Shown one piece after another: positions 55,705-63,636 of a DNA stretch of 64,000 bases. The DNA lies in assembly GCF_000383875.1 (NCBI RefSeq), contig NZ_KB912891.1:116789-180788 (forward strand). The letters run 5' to 3'. The translations under genes were made by a program, and so were the position numbers. This DNA comes from Caldibacillus debilis DSM 16016. GTDB taxonomy: Bacteria; Bacillota; Bacilli; Bacillales; Caldibacillaceae. The notes beneath the pieces are model-generated. The model was not told the origin of the DNA and did no database searches. It worked only from the letters and a program-made list of their open reading frames with translations. The first letter of the stretch is position 1. Each line of letters starts with the position of its first letter.

Positions 55705-56641
55705 TCTGGTTGCCCCCCATTTTTCCGTATTTTTTAAACAGATCCGTCCATTCTTTTGTCCCCATTAAGCCCTGCGGGCGGAAGATCATCGTCAGTATGA
55801 GGACGATGCTGTACAGGATCATCCGCGTTTCCGGGTAGTCCTGCAAATAGATGGAGACGATCGTCAGCAGGACCGTGGAGATGACGGTTCCCGAAAGGCT
55901 TCCCAGGCCGCCCAAAACCACGAAGATCAAGATGTCGAAGGATTTTAAAAAGCCGAAAACCTGCGGCTGGATGATGTAGAAATTATGGGCGTACAAGGCG
56001 CCGCCCACGCCGGCGAAAAAGGAACCGATGACGAAGGCGATGACTTTGTAATACGTGGTGTTGATTCCCATCGCATCCGCGGCGATTTCATCTTCCCTCA
56101 GGGCGATGCATGCCCGGCCGTGGGTTGACTTCGTGAAGTTGTTGATGACGATGATCGTGATGAGGACGGAAAAAAACAGGATCGTCCAATTGGTTAAACG
56201 GGAGACGTTCATTCCGGCGGCGCCGCCGACATAGTCGATGTTTAACAGGATGATGCGGATGATCTCACCGAATCCCAACGTGGCGATCGCCAAATAATCC
56301 CCTTTTAAACGGAAGCTGGGAACGCCGATCAATATTCCCGCAATCGCCGCAGCAATCCCGCCGGCAGCGATCGCAAGCAGGAAGGGGAGATGCATTTTCA
56401 TGGTCAAAACGGCCGAAACGTAGGCGCCGACGGCGATGAATCCCGCATGGCCGATGGAAAATTGCCCCGTGATGCCGATGATCAGATGGAGGCTGACGGC
56501 AAAGATGAGGTTGATGCAAATGAGAAACAAGGTGTTTTCGTAATACGGATTCAACGTTCCGGAGGAAAGGAGAAATTGCACCACCGCGTAAAAAACGATG
56601 GCCAAGGAAAACGGGATCCAAAATTTTTTGTTGATTTTCAT
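55682..56641 (-). CDS. livM: Branched-chain amino acid ABC transporter permease LivM
   Basis: A 319-residue permease with about eight to ten helices and the family signature GHAGFIAVGAYVSAVLTMKM plus the ATPase-contact region GRACIALREDEIAADAMGIN. It pairs with LivH. Its end overlaps livG, and it lies 3 bp after the livH stop. Confidence 0.95.
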   Translation of the reverse strand: MKINKKFWIPFSLAIVFYAVVQFLLSSGTLNPYYENTLFLICINLIFAVSLHLIIGITGQFSIGHAGFIAVGAYVSAVLTMKMHLPFLLAIAAGGIAAAIAGILIGVPSFRLKGDYLAIATLGFGEIIRIILLNIDYVGGAAGMNVSRLTNWTILFFSVLITIIVINNFTKSTHGRACIALREDEIAADAMGINTTYYKVIAFVIGSFFAGVGGALYAHNFYIIQPQVFGFLKSFDILIFVVLGGLGSLSGTVISTVLLTIVSIYLQDYPETRMILYSIVLILTMIFRPQGLMGTKEWTDLFKKYGKMGGNQNGKQTVA

Positions 56642-56644
56642 GAA

Positions 56645-57523
56645 TCACACCTTCTCCCTGATGTTTTTGCCGAACAGCCCGGAAGGTTTGAACAGCAGGA
56701 TCAAAATCAAGATGAGAAAGGCCGCCGCGTCGCGCCAGAGGGAAAAACCCGCCGCGCTGACGAGGGCTTCGACGATGCCCAAAAGCATTCCTCCGACCAT
56801 GGCGCCGGGGATGATGCCGATTCCGCCCAAAACCGCCGCGATGAACGCCTTCAATCCCGGGATGATGCCCATTAACGGTTCGATCTTGATGTAGTAGATC
56901 CCGAAGGCGACACCCGCCGCCCCCGCCAGGGCGGAACCGATGGCGAAGGTGACGGAGATGGTCCGGTCCACATTGATTCCCATCAGCCGGGCGGCATCCG
57001 CATCGACGGAAACGGCACGCATGGCTTTTCCCGTTTTGGTTTTATGGATGAATAATTCGAGGATGATCATCAACGTCACCGAGACGGCGAGAATGACGAT
57101 GGACTGGCTGCTGATGGTCAGCCCGGAAATCGCAATGGTTTTGTTCGGAATGATATCGTCGGGATAGGCCGCCGGTTGGGCGCCCCGCAAATAAATGGTC
57201 GTATATTCGATGAGCAGCGATACGCCGATGGCGGTGATCAAAGCCGCAATTCTTGTCGCATTCCGCAACGGTTTGTAGGCGACCCGTTCGATCACCACGC
57301 CGAGCAGGGCGGTGATGAGCATGGTCAGAACGAGGGCCAGGACGAAGGGGAGATGGAAGACCGTAATCAGATAAAACCCGGTGAAGGCGCCGACCATAAA
57401 CACGTCGCCGTGGGCGAAATTGATCAATTTGATGATGCCGTATACCATCGTATAACCCAATGCGATCAACGCGTATATGCTCCCCAGTGAAATGCCGTTG
57501 ATCAATTGCTGAATCAATTCCAT
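56645..57523 (-). CDS. livH: Branched-chain amino acid ABC transporter permease LivH
   Basis: A 292-residue permease with the LivH hallmark GSIYALIALGYTMVYGIIKLINFAHGDVFMVGAF at its start and the loop GKAMRAVSVDADAARLMGINVDRT that meets the ATPases. It follows livJ by 167 bp, a gap that carries a hairpin and a direct repeat. Confidence 0.95.
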   Translation of the reverse strand: MELIQQLINGISLGSIYALIALGYTMVYGIIKLINFAHGDVFMVGAFTGFYLITVFHLPFVLALVLTMLITALLGVVIERVAYKPLRNATRIAALITAIGVSLLIEYTTIYLRGAQPAAYPDDIIPNKTIAISGLTISSQSIVILAVSVTLMIILELFIHKTKTGKAMRAVSVDADAARLMGINVDRTISVTFAIGSALAGAAGVAFGIYYIKIEPLMGIIPGLKAFIAAVLGGIGIIPGAMVGGMLLGIVEALVSAAGFSLWRDAAAFLILILILLFKPSGLFGKNIREKV

Positions 57524-57537
57524 CGGTTGGTTCCCCC

Positions 57538-57663
57538 CAGAAGCGATTTTCCTTGCATGAAAAAGATGATGACGGAAAGGGATATCCGTTTGTTCCGGCC
57601 CAGAAGCGAAATTTCTTGCATAAAAAAGGAGCGGGGGAATAATTCCCCCATACGACCGGTGCC
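57538..57663 (-). repeat. Duplicated leader with hairpin between livJ and livH
   Basis: CAGAAGCGA..TTGCATGAAAAAG (from 57538) recurs as CAGAAGCGA..TTGCATAAAAAAG (from 57601), 63 bp apart. Each copy has a hairpin upstream in the leftward reading; the one at 57633-57649 (GGGGG with CCCCC) is followed, five bases on, by six Ts, making a likely partial terminator that lowers livHMGF relative to livJ. Confidence 0.5.
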
Positions 57664-57690
57664 GCTTTGCCTATGAAAAATCCTCGTGCA

Positions 57691-58866
57691 TTACGGATTG
57701 ACTTTCGAATGGAATTTCGCCGTGCCGTTTTCGAATTTCATGATCGTTACGGCTTTGATCGGGTTGTGGTTTTCATCGACCGTCAGCGTCCCGGAAACCA
57801 ATTCCAATCCTTTGGTTTCCGCGAGGGCGTCCTTGATTTTTTCGCCGTCTAGGCTGCCGGCCCGTTTGATGGCGTCGGCCAGGAAGTAGACCGAGTCATA
57901 CCCTAAAGCGTTGAAGCCGTTGGGCGATTTCCCGTTGAATTTCTTTTTGAAAGCTTCGACGAAGGATTGGATCTTTTCATCCGGATCGTCGGAAGCGTAG
58001 TGGGCGAGCATGTAAGCGTTGTTCAAAGCCTCGTTCCCGGCGAGTTTAACCAATGTCGGGGAATCCCAGCCGTCCCCTCCGATCAGGGGCACGTCGATTC
58101 CCAGCTCCCGGGCCTGCTTGATGATCAAACCGACTTCTTCATAGTAGCCGGGAATGAAGACGACATCCGGCTTGGCGGCCTTGATGCGCGTCAGCGTGGA
58201 ACGGAAGTCGGTGTCCTTGGCGGCGTAAGCTTCTTCCGCGACGATCTTGCCGCCTTTTTCAAGGAAGGTTTCTTTAAAGGCGGCCGCCAGGCCTTTCGCA
58301 TAATCGCTGGAATTGTCGGTATAGATGGCCGCGTTCTTCAGTTTCAATTCGTCGGCGGCGAAGGTCGCGGCGATCTTTCCTTGGAACGGATCGATAAAGC
58401 ACGTCCGGAACATGTATTCGTTGACGGAACCGTCTTCGTTGACCGTTATCCGTTCATTGGTCCCGGAAGGGGTGATGACGGGCGTCTTATTTTCCGTCGC
58501 CACGTCTTTTTCCGCCATGACCGCGCCGCTGGTTGCCGGGCCGATGATCGCAACCACCTTTTCTTGGGTGGTCAATTTGATGGCCGCGCTCGTCGATTCG
58601 GAGTTGTCGGATTTGTTGTCGACGGTGACCAATTCCAGTTTTTTCCCGTCGATGCCGCCTTTCGCGTTGATTTCTTCAACGGCCAGTTCGGCCCCTTCCT
58701 TTGCGGAGCTTCCGTAGGATGCGACTTGCCCGGACAATTCGAGATTCAGTCCGATTTTGATCGTATCACCGGACGATGAACCTTTCTCTGAATTGCCGCA
58801 TGCGGCGGTAAAAAAAACAAGACATGATGCCAAAAAGATTAGTAAGAATTTTCTAAAATTAAACAA
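57691..58866 (-). CDS. livJ: Branched-chain amino acid-binding lipoprotein LivJ
   Basis: The substrate-binding lipoprotein (391 residues). The signal peptide ends in FFTAACG with lipid Cys23. The mature protein is a type I periplasmic-binding fold: IKIGLNLELSGQVASYGSSAKEGAELAVEEINAKGGIDGKKLELV, then VVAIIGPATSGAVMAEKDVA, which lines the amino-acid pocket. TTG 58866 follows AAGGGGG by 7 bp. First gene of the liv operon. Leucine-family specificity is the usual assignment; related proteins bind other amides. Confidence 0.93.
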   Translation of the reverse strand: MFNFRKFLLIFLASCLVFFTAACGNSEKGSSSGDTIKIGLNLELSGQVASYGSSAKEGAELAVEEINAKGGIDGKKLELVTVDNKSDNSESTSAAIKLTTQEKVVAIIGPATSGAVMAEKDVATENKTPVITPSGTNERITVNEDGSVNEYMFRTCFIDPFQGKIAATFAADELKLKNAAIYTDNSSDYAKGLAAAFKETFLEKGGKIVAEEAYAAKDTDFRSTLTRIKAAKPDVVFIPGYYEEVGLIIKQARELGIDVPLIGGDGWDSPTLVKLAGNEALNNAYMLAHYASDDPDEKIQSFVEAFKKKFNGKSPNGFNALGYDSVYFLADAIKRAGSLDGEKIKDALAETKGLELVSGTLTVDENHNPIKAVTIMKFENGTAKFHSKVNP

Positions 58867-59309
58867 TATAAATCCCCCTTTTTCTATTTTAAAAAGACCA
58901 ATAAATAGAATATTCAGAACTAATTTTATACCACATTTTTTTCTTTGTCTATAACAATTTTTTAAAGAAAATTTTGGAAAACCCTTTCATTTCTGAGGAA
59001 AAATATTCCATAACCGTCCATGATTCGATCGGAGGTTTGGAAAATCGCCGTTTGCTTTGGGGAAAGCCTTTTTCACGGCCGGGCGGGGAAGAATTTTGGG
59101 GACGAAAAAGACCGGGAAGGGGAAAGGGAACGGACGGGATGCCTGGGCGGGGACTCATGGCTTTGCGGGAAAAGGAAAGAATAGCGGATGAAAGGACGGA
59201 AGGGGGCGGGAAAGGCGCCGTGCCTTCCATCCGCTGCGGGCGGTCGGCGGGGGCGCCGGGGCAAATTTTCCGGAGAAGCCGGAAGCGGATCCGGCATCCG
59301 GCGGCTGAA
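58867..59309. other. Spacer upstream of livJ with possible CodY-like sequence
   Basis: The AT-rich part (58870-58985) must contain the liv promoter. AATTTTAGAAAATT overlaps the livJ start, and AATTTTCTTTAAAAAATT (minus strand, near 58955-58972) lies upstream; both resemble the CodY motif, but neither matches its 15-base consensus exactly. The 59000-59309 part is GC-rich with no gene. Confidence 0.35.
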
Positions 59310-60377
59310 TTACCCGTTATGGAATTTATAAAGCCACAGCACGCCGGATTTTAACAGCCGGGGCACCCTGCCGGTGATCGGGCGGTCGGCAACCAGTCCA
59401 AAGCCGTGCTTTTTTCCGAGGGATCCTAAAATTCCCTTCAGCTTGATGCGGGGCAGTTCGGGCGGCAGCGGTTCCCCCGCCCAGCGTTTGAGCAAAACAT
59501 CGGCAATTTGTTCCGCCTGCCGTTCCGCCAATTGGGCGCTCGGGGCGAAGGGGAGGCTCGCGCAATCGCCGCAAACGAACACGTTGTCGTAATTTGGGAT
59601 GGTATGGTGGGTGGTTAAAAGGACGCGGCCGCCGCCGTCTTTTTCCACGTCCAAGTCGCGGACGATCTTATTGGCCTGGATGCCGGCCGTCCAGACGATA
59701 ACGTCAAAATCCTCCGGCTCCCCGCGGTTGTACAGCACCCCTTCTTCCACTTTGGTGATATTCGCTTCCCGGACCAAATGGATGCGGTGTTCCCGAAACC
59801 AGGACTCCACGTAATTGCTCAGCCGTTCCGGGAAAGCGGAAAGGATCCTTTTGCTCCGGTCGAATAAAAAAACCTCCAGGTCCGGCCGGCTTTCGCACAG
59901 TTCGCTTGCCAGTTCGACGCCGCTCAGGCCCGCCCCGACGATCGCCACTTTCCCTTTCGGCGGGAGATTATGGATGGCCTGGTAGGCGGCCCTTGCGGCT
60001 TCGATCGTCTGGATGCTGTGGGTGTGTTCTTTCGCGCCCGGCACCTGATGGTACCTGTCCTCGCATCCCAAGGCGATCACGAGCTCGTCGTATTTGACCG
60101 GTTCCTGATTTTTTAAATGGACAAGTCGGTTGTCCAGGTCAATTTTTACCACGTGGCCGCATAAATATTCCAATTGCGGGCTTTCGGGGAAAGGAACCCG
60201 AATGTGGTGATCGGAAATCGTGCCGGCAGCCAGCGCATAAAATTCCGTTTTTAACCAGTGGTACGGCGTCCGGTCGATGAGCAGGAGGGAATGGCCTTCC
60301 GGCAGCCCTTTGGCAAGAAGGCGCTGCAGCAAAGTCATGCCCCCGTAACCGCCGCCCAACACGACTAGCTTTTTCAT
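59310..60377 (-). CDS. yutJ: Type II NADH dehydrogenase-like flavoprotein YutJ
   Basis: A 355-residue single-subunit NAD(P)H:quinone oxidoreductase: the FAD motif VVLGGGYGGMTLLQ at the N-terminus, the second dinucleotide motif VAIVGAGLSGVELASELCE (near 150), and VFVCGDCASLPFAPSAQLAERQAEQIA. B. subtilis YutJ is one of three NDH-2 paralogues. ATG 60377 has AAGGGG 9 bp upstream; two earlier starts are closer to or before that site. It is divergent from yuzB. Confidence 0.92.
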   Translation of the reverse strand: MKKLVVLGGGYGGMTLLQRLLAKGLPEGHSLLLIDRTPYHWLKTEFYALAAGTISDHHIRVPFPESPQLEYLCGHVVKIDLDNRLVHLKNQEPVKYDELVIALGCEDRYHQVPGAKEHTHSIQTIEAARAAYQAIHNLPPKGKVAIVGAGLSGVELASELCESRPDLEVFLFDRSKRILSAFPERLSNYVESWFREHRIHLVREANITKVEEGVLYNRGEPEDFDVIVWTAGIQANKIVRDLDVEKDGGGRVLLTTHHTIPNYDNVFVCGDCASLPFAPSAQLAERQAEQIADVLLKRWAGEPLPPELPRIKLKGILGSLGKKHGFGLVADRPITGRVPRLLKSGVLWLYKFHNG

Positions 60378-60589
60378 GTGCATAATCCCCTTTATCAGCA
60401 ATCTCCAGTTTTGAATGATTATTATCTTAAAAAAGTTTTGTAAACACTCACAAAAAATTATAACAAAAAATGCGGCTTAAACAATGACCCCATTGCAAAT
60501 CAAGCAAAATCATTGACCGCGAGCCCGGGTTCGGGTAGCATTCTTAAACAAAGGACATGGTTTTGCGGAAAGATTTTGAGGTGAGAACG

Positions 60590-60826
60590 GTGAATCCGAT
60601 CATTGAATTTTGCATGAGCAATTTGGCGAACGGGTCCTGGCGGGCCTTGGAGATATTGGAAAACGATCCGAATTTGGATGTGATCGAATACAGCTGTTTA
60701 AACCATTGCGAATTCTGCGCCGGGCATTTATTCGCCCTCGTGAACGGGGAGATCGTCACGGGGGAAGATCCGGAAAAGCTGGTGGAAAACATTTATCACC
60801 GCCTCGAGGAAGAACCGTTGTTTTAA
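60590..60826 (+). CDS. yuzB: YuzB family protein (DUF1450)
   Basis: A 78-residue DUF1450 protein, NPIIEFCMSNLANGS..ALEILENDPNLDVIEYSCLNHCEFCAGHLFALVNGEIV, with four cysteines that could bind a metal. GTG 60590 follows GAGGTG by 6 bp and gives the usual family length; an upstream ATG at 60557 adds residues not seen in YuzB. It lies between yutJ and yutM as in B. subtilis. Confidence 0.9.
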   Translation: MNPIIEFCMSNLANGSWRALEILENDPNLDVIEYSCLNHCEFCAGHLFALVNGEIVTGEDPEKLVENIYHRLEEEPLF

Positions 60827-60915
60827 ATCGTCGGGCGTCCCGGAAAAATTGCCCGGCGCAAATATATATCTCCGCCCAGGGAAGAACCGTCGTTTTAAAT
60901 CGTTGAGCGTCCCGG
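60809..60915 (+). repeat. 35-bp direct repeat spanning the yuzB stop
   Basis: GAAGAACCGTTGTTTTAAAT.. (60809-60843) recurs at 60881-60915 with three substitutions, 72 bp apart. The first copy holds the last codons and stop of yuzB; the second sits just upstream of yutM. It looks like a local duplication of the yuzB 3' end. Confidence 0.8.
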
Positions 60916-60977
60916 CGAAAAGGGATATACTATCTCATAAGATGGCAAACGAGAAACGTGGAAGGGAGGTTCAAACG

Positions 60978-61340
60978 ATGGCTGACGTCATCCGGTTAAC
61001 GGAGGCCGCCGCCTACCAAATCAAGGATATGTTGAAGGAAAACGGCATGGAGGACGCGTACTTGCGTATTTCCGTCAAAGGCGGCGGATGCAGCGGGCTC
61101 TCCTACGGAATGGGAGTGGACGATCATGTCAATGAGGATGACATAATCATCGAACAACATGGGGTCAAGGTGCTCGTCGATCAAACGAGCGCACCGATCT
61201 TGCAAGGGACGAAAATCGATTATAAGCAAACGCTCATGGGCGGCGGTTTTACGATCGACAACCCGAACGCCATAGCGTCCTGCGGCTGCGGGGCTTCCTT
61301 CCGTACGGCGAAAGTGGCGGGTACGCCGGAAAAATGCTGA
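60978..61340 (+). CDS. yutM: HesB/IscA-type iron-sulfur carrier YutM
   Basis: A 120-residue A-type Fe-S carrier with the three invariant cysteines: KGGGCSGLSYGM (first) and SCGCGASF (second and third). It delivers clusters built by SUF. GGGAGG lies ahead of ATG 60978; the frame is open further up through the repeat without a site. Confidence 0.93.
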   Translation: MADVIRLTEAAAYQIKDMLKENGMEDAYLRISVKGGGCSGLSYGMGVDDHVNEDDIIIEQHGVKVLVDQTSAPILQGTKIDYKQTLMGGGFTIDNPNAIASCGCGASFRTAKVAGTPEKC

Positions 61341-61577
61341 GCGTTTCAATAATGGAAAAAGGAAGAAAATCCCTTTTAAAGCCGCTGCCTGGATGGCGGG
61401 AATCGGCCTGGGTCCGCTATGCCAAGGACTCAGGTTTTTTCATTTCAATGGAAACCGGAGGCGGAAAGAATAAATGGAAATCGCCGGCCTTTTCCATCCT
61501 TTCTATGCTTTCGGGGGAGGGATGGTCCTATGGGAACAAGCCTTAAAAGGGAGGAGTAATTTACCTTAAAAAGATAG

Positions 61578-61610
61578 GATCCGGACGGGAGCGTCCGGAT
61601 CTTTCATTTG
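61578..61610 (+). terminator. Terminator of yutM
   Basis: GATCCGGACG (61578-61587), GGAG loop and CGTCCGGATC (61592-61601) form a perfect 10-bp stem followed by TTTCATTT. It lies 237 bp after the yutM stop; the sequence between shows no convincing gene. Confidence 0.8.
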
Positions 61611-61618
61611 TGAAAGAG

Positions 61619-61655
61619 TAAAATATTTTTGGGAAAAATCAGGCCCTTCCATTGG
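61619..61655 (+). repeat. 37-bp direct repeat flanking the 21-bp array, left copy
   Basis: TAAAATATTT..AAAATCAGGCCC is shared with 62671-62707, about 29 of 37 positions agreeing, in the same orientation and 1.05 kb apart. The two copies bracket the tandem arrays. A strong hairpin (GCCTC..GAGGC, about 61742-61777) lies just inside. Confidence 0.5.
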
Positions 61656-61818
61656 CGGGGTGACCAATGATCGCTGTTGGTTTTGTCCCGCCCGGCGATT
61701 TCATCTTCCATTCTGTACGGCACTTACCTTAAAGGATAATCTGCCTCCGGTTCCTATTGGGAGGAAACCAGAGGCGGCGTATTTCAATTCATCCGGGATG
61801 CGTTCCCTAGGGAACGAT

Positions 61819-62207
61819 GTTGGACATTATTCATGCGGTGATGGACGTTTTTTCCGCGATGATGGACATTTTTTCGTCCATGTTGGACAAATTTTTTTCC
61901 ATGTTGGACAAAAATTTTCAAATGATGGACATTTTTTTGAAAATGTTAGACAGTCCCGTGCGGTGTTGGACGTTTTTTTTCAGATGTTGAACGTTCTGGT
62001 TAAGATGTTGGACACTCCGTGCCGTAACCCGGAATGAATGTCGGACATTTTACCCGGGATTTTGGACAAAGAGTACCTTTCTTTGAACGTTTGGCAAAAA
62101 ATGATGAACATTTTTCCTTGGTTGTTGAACAGCCGGGGGACGAAGGGAAGAAAAATGTTGGACATACCGGCCCGGAAATCCATGAATGTTGAACATTCCT
62201 CTTCGAT
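61819..62207 (+). repeat. Tandem array of degenerate 21-bp units (about 17 copies)
   Basis: Units of the form G(T/A)TGGACATTTTTTC..AT follow each other without spacers. Units start at 61819, 61840, 61861, 61882, 61903 and 61924 (all exactly 21 bp), then 61945 (20 bp), 61965, 61986, 62007 (33 bp), 62040, 62061, 62082, 62103, 62124 (33 bp), 62157 (31 bp) and 62188. In one frame from ATG 61817 the first units read as a heptad peptide (MLDIIHA, VMDVFSA, MMDIFSS, MLDKFFS and so on, 57 residues) before the 20-bp unit breaks the frame. No good ribosome binding site precedes it. Confidence 0.88.
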
Positions 62208-62410
62208 GATAAACCATGAACCTCCCATGCCGGTCAAGTACCATCCAAGTTAAACAATGAATCTTGCATGCCGGTCAAAGGACCATCCACCTTGAACCAT
62301 GAACCTTTCAAGGCGGTCAGAGGACCATCCATGTTGATCCATGAACCTTCTATGGCGGAAATAATATCAAGTTGAACCATGAACCTCCCATGCCGGCTCA
62401 TGGCCATCGG
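62208..62410 (+). repeat. Tandem array of ~41-bp dimeric units (five copies)
   Basis: Units start at 62208, 62249, 62292, 62333 and 62371, each of the form GTTGAACCATGAACCTCCCAT plus a second half like GCCGGTCAAAGGACCATCCA. The first half is itself about 21 bp and resembles the units of the preceding array, which it abuts without a gap, so this seems a later dimer form of the same repeat. Confidence 0.85.
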
Positions 62411-63398
62411 TCGGGGAATGCCGGAGCTCCTGACAACGGGCCTTAGACCCCGTACTTACCGGGAATATAGGTGATTTGAACCAGCGGTCTCTTGCAGACA
62501 ATCCCTCCGGAACCCCGTAAAAAAGAAGTTCTGACAACAGTATGACAAAAGAGGCGGCCCCGGCCCTGCCCTGGCTGTCGAATCCAGTTCAAAAAATTTT
62601 GATATAACAGGCGGGTGTAGACGCAGAAGATCCGCCGAAGCGCTCCAACCCTGCATGGCAACAGAATGAATAAAATATTTGCGGGCAAAATCAGGCCCCT
62701 ACAATAGGTGAACGGACAAAGACCTTGCGCCTTATAATTCGAAAATCGATCATATTCCCTGAACAACGGTCGTAGCTGGATGGAAAAGGAGCAAGTGCCA
62801 TGTTCGCCGGATTAGCGGCGGATCTGGATCAATCGTCATGAAAACCCTGTTTGGACGGGGCAAGGGGGACGGAAAACGGGGCGGATAAGAAACGTTTAAA
62901 AACGTTCATGGTCCGCACCGAATTTCCGGTCGGCAAAATCGGGGAAGGAAGGACCCGCCGAAACGATTTCTTGAAAAGATAGCAAGCACAGTTGGAGAAG
63001 GCAGAAGAGAAAACTTCCCGTATGGGAAGTCAGTTGCGCCTGTATTCAAATCATTTAAAGACTGGACGGTTTTAAAAACGCGGACTTTTCCCCGAGGAGA
63101 GCGCCCTTAACCGATGTATCCATTTTTTATTGGCTGGAATAAAAAACGTCCGCAAATACTTGACGAAAAACGCTTTGCGGACGGATTACGATTGCGGCAC
63201 CGGGGAAAGATGCATGTTTCCCCGCCTTGCGCCGCATGTTTTATTCCCTTTTTTGGAGGCGGTGCCGGCTTCGGGCATCTTGTTTCCGGAACTGTCATTC
63301 CGGAATCAGTATTCGGCCAAGTCCAAGTGATTGTGAAAAATTCGACTCCCGGTCGGCGAACATTTTCTTTACGTAATTGGAATCGCTTAGCGGCGATA
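62411..63398. other. Gene-free segment between the arrays
   Basis: Nearly 1 kb without a recognisable gene. It includes the right copy of the 37-bp flanking repeat (62671-62707) and a small hairpin (near 63015-63035). A 107-residue leftward frame at 62443-62766 and shorter ones lack ribosome binding sites and known sequence. It could be the eroded remains of an insertion. Confidence 0.4.
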
Positions 63399-63542
63399 TT
63401 TTGCACAAATAATGGAATTGATCCGGATTCCGGGTTTTGCTCAAATTATGCAATTGATCCGGATTCCGGGTTTTTGCACAAATTATGGAATGGATCCAGT
63501 ATCCGGTTTTACACCGAGTTTGGACTTCATCCAGTATTCGGG
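63399..63542 (+). repeat. Tandem array of four 36-bp units
   Basis: Units at 63399-63434, 63435-63470, 63471-63506 and 63507-63542 are each exactly 36 bp, of the form TTTTGCACAAATTATGGAAT plus TGATCCGGATTCCGGG. Copies 1 and 2 are nearly identical; 3 and 4 diverge increasingly. The length keeps one reading frame open through all four (12-residue repeats such as FCTNNGIDPDSG), but no start signal was found. Confidence 0.88.
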
Positions 63543-63636
63543 TCCGGGCATTGAAGCGCCCGCCCCGCCCGCGGGCGTTCCCGGCCGGGAGGCGCGGAAT
63601 CTTAACGATCCAAAAACATTGGAACTGATCTGTTCC

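Noticed and set aside
61334-61546. Rightward frame after yutM
   Set aside because: It overlaps the yutM stop region, lacks a clear ribosome binding site, and nothing in it is recognisable.
61819-62410. CRISPR array
   Set aside because: The units abut without unique spacers and differ from one another, and no cas gene is in the window.
62440-62640. Fragment of a group II intron or tRNA
   Set aside because: A GGTTCAAATC-like stretch drew attention on the minus strand, but no cloverleaf, domain V or catalytic triad could be folded by eye.
62443-62766. Leftward 107-residue frame in the gene-free segment
   Set aside because: No ribosome binding site, biased composition and no recognisable motif; it also overlaps the 37-bp flanking repeat.
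63399-63542. CRISPR array with 36-bp repeats
   Set aside because: The 36-bp units are contiguous with no spacers between them.
63114-63554. Rightward 146-residue frame through the 36-bp array
   Set aside because: It is open because of the repeat length and GC-rich flanks; no start signal and no known sequence upstream.
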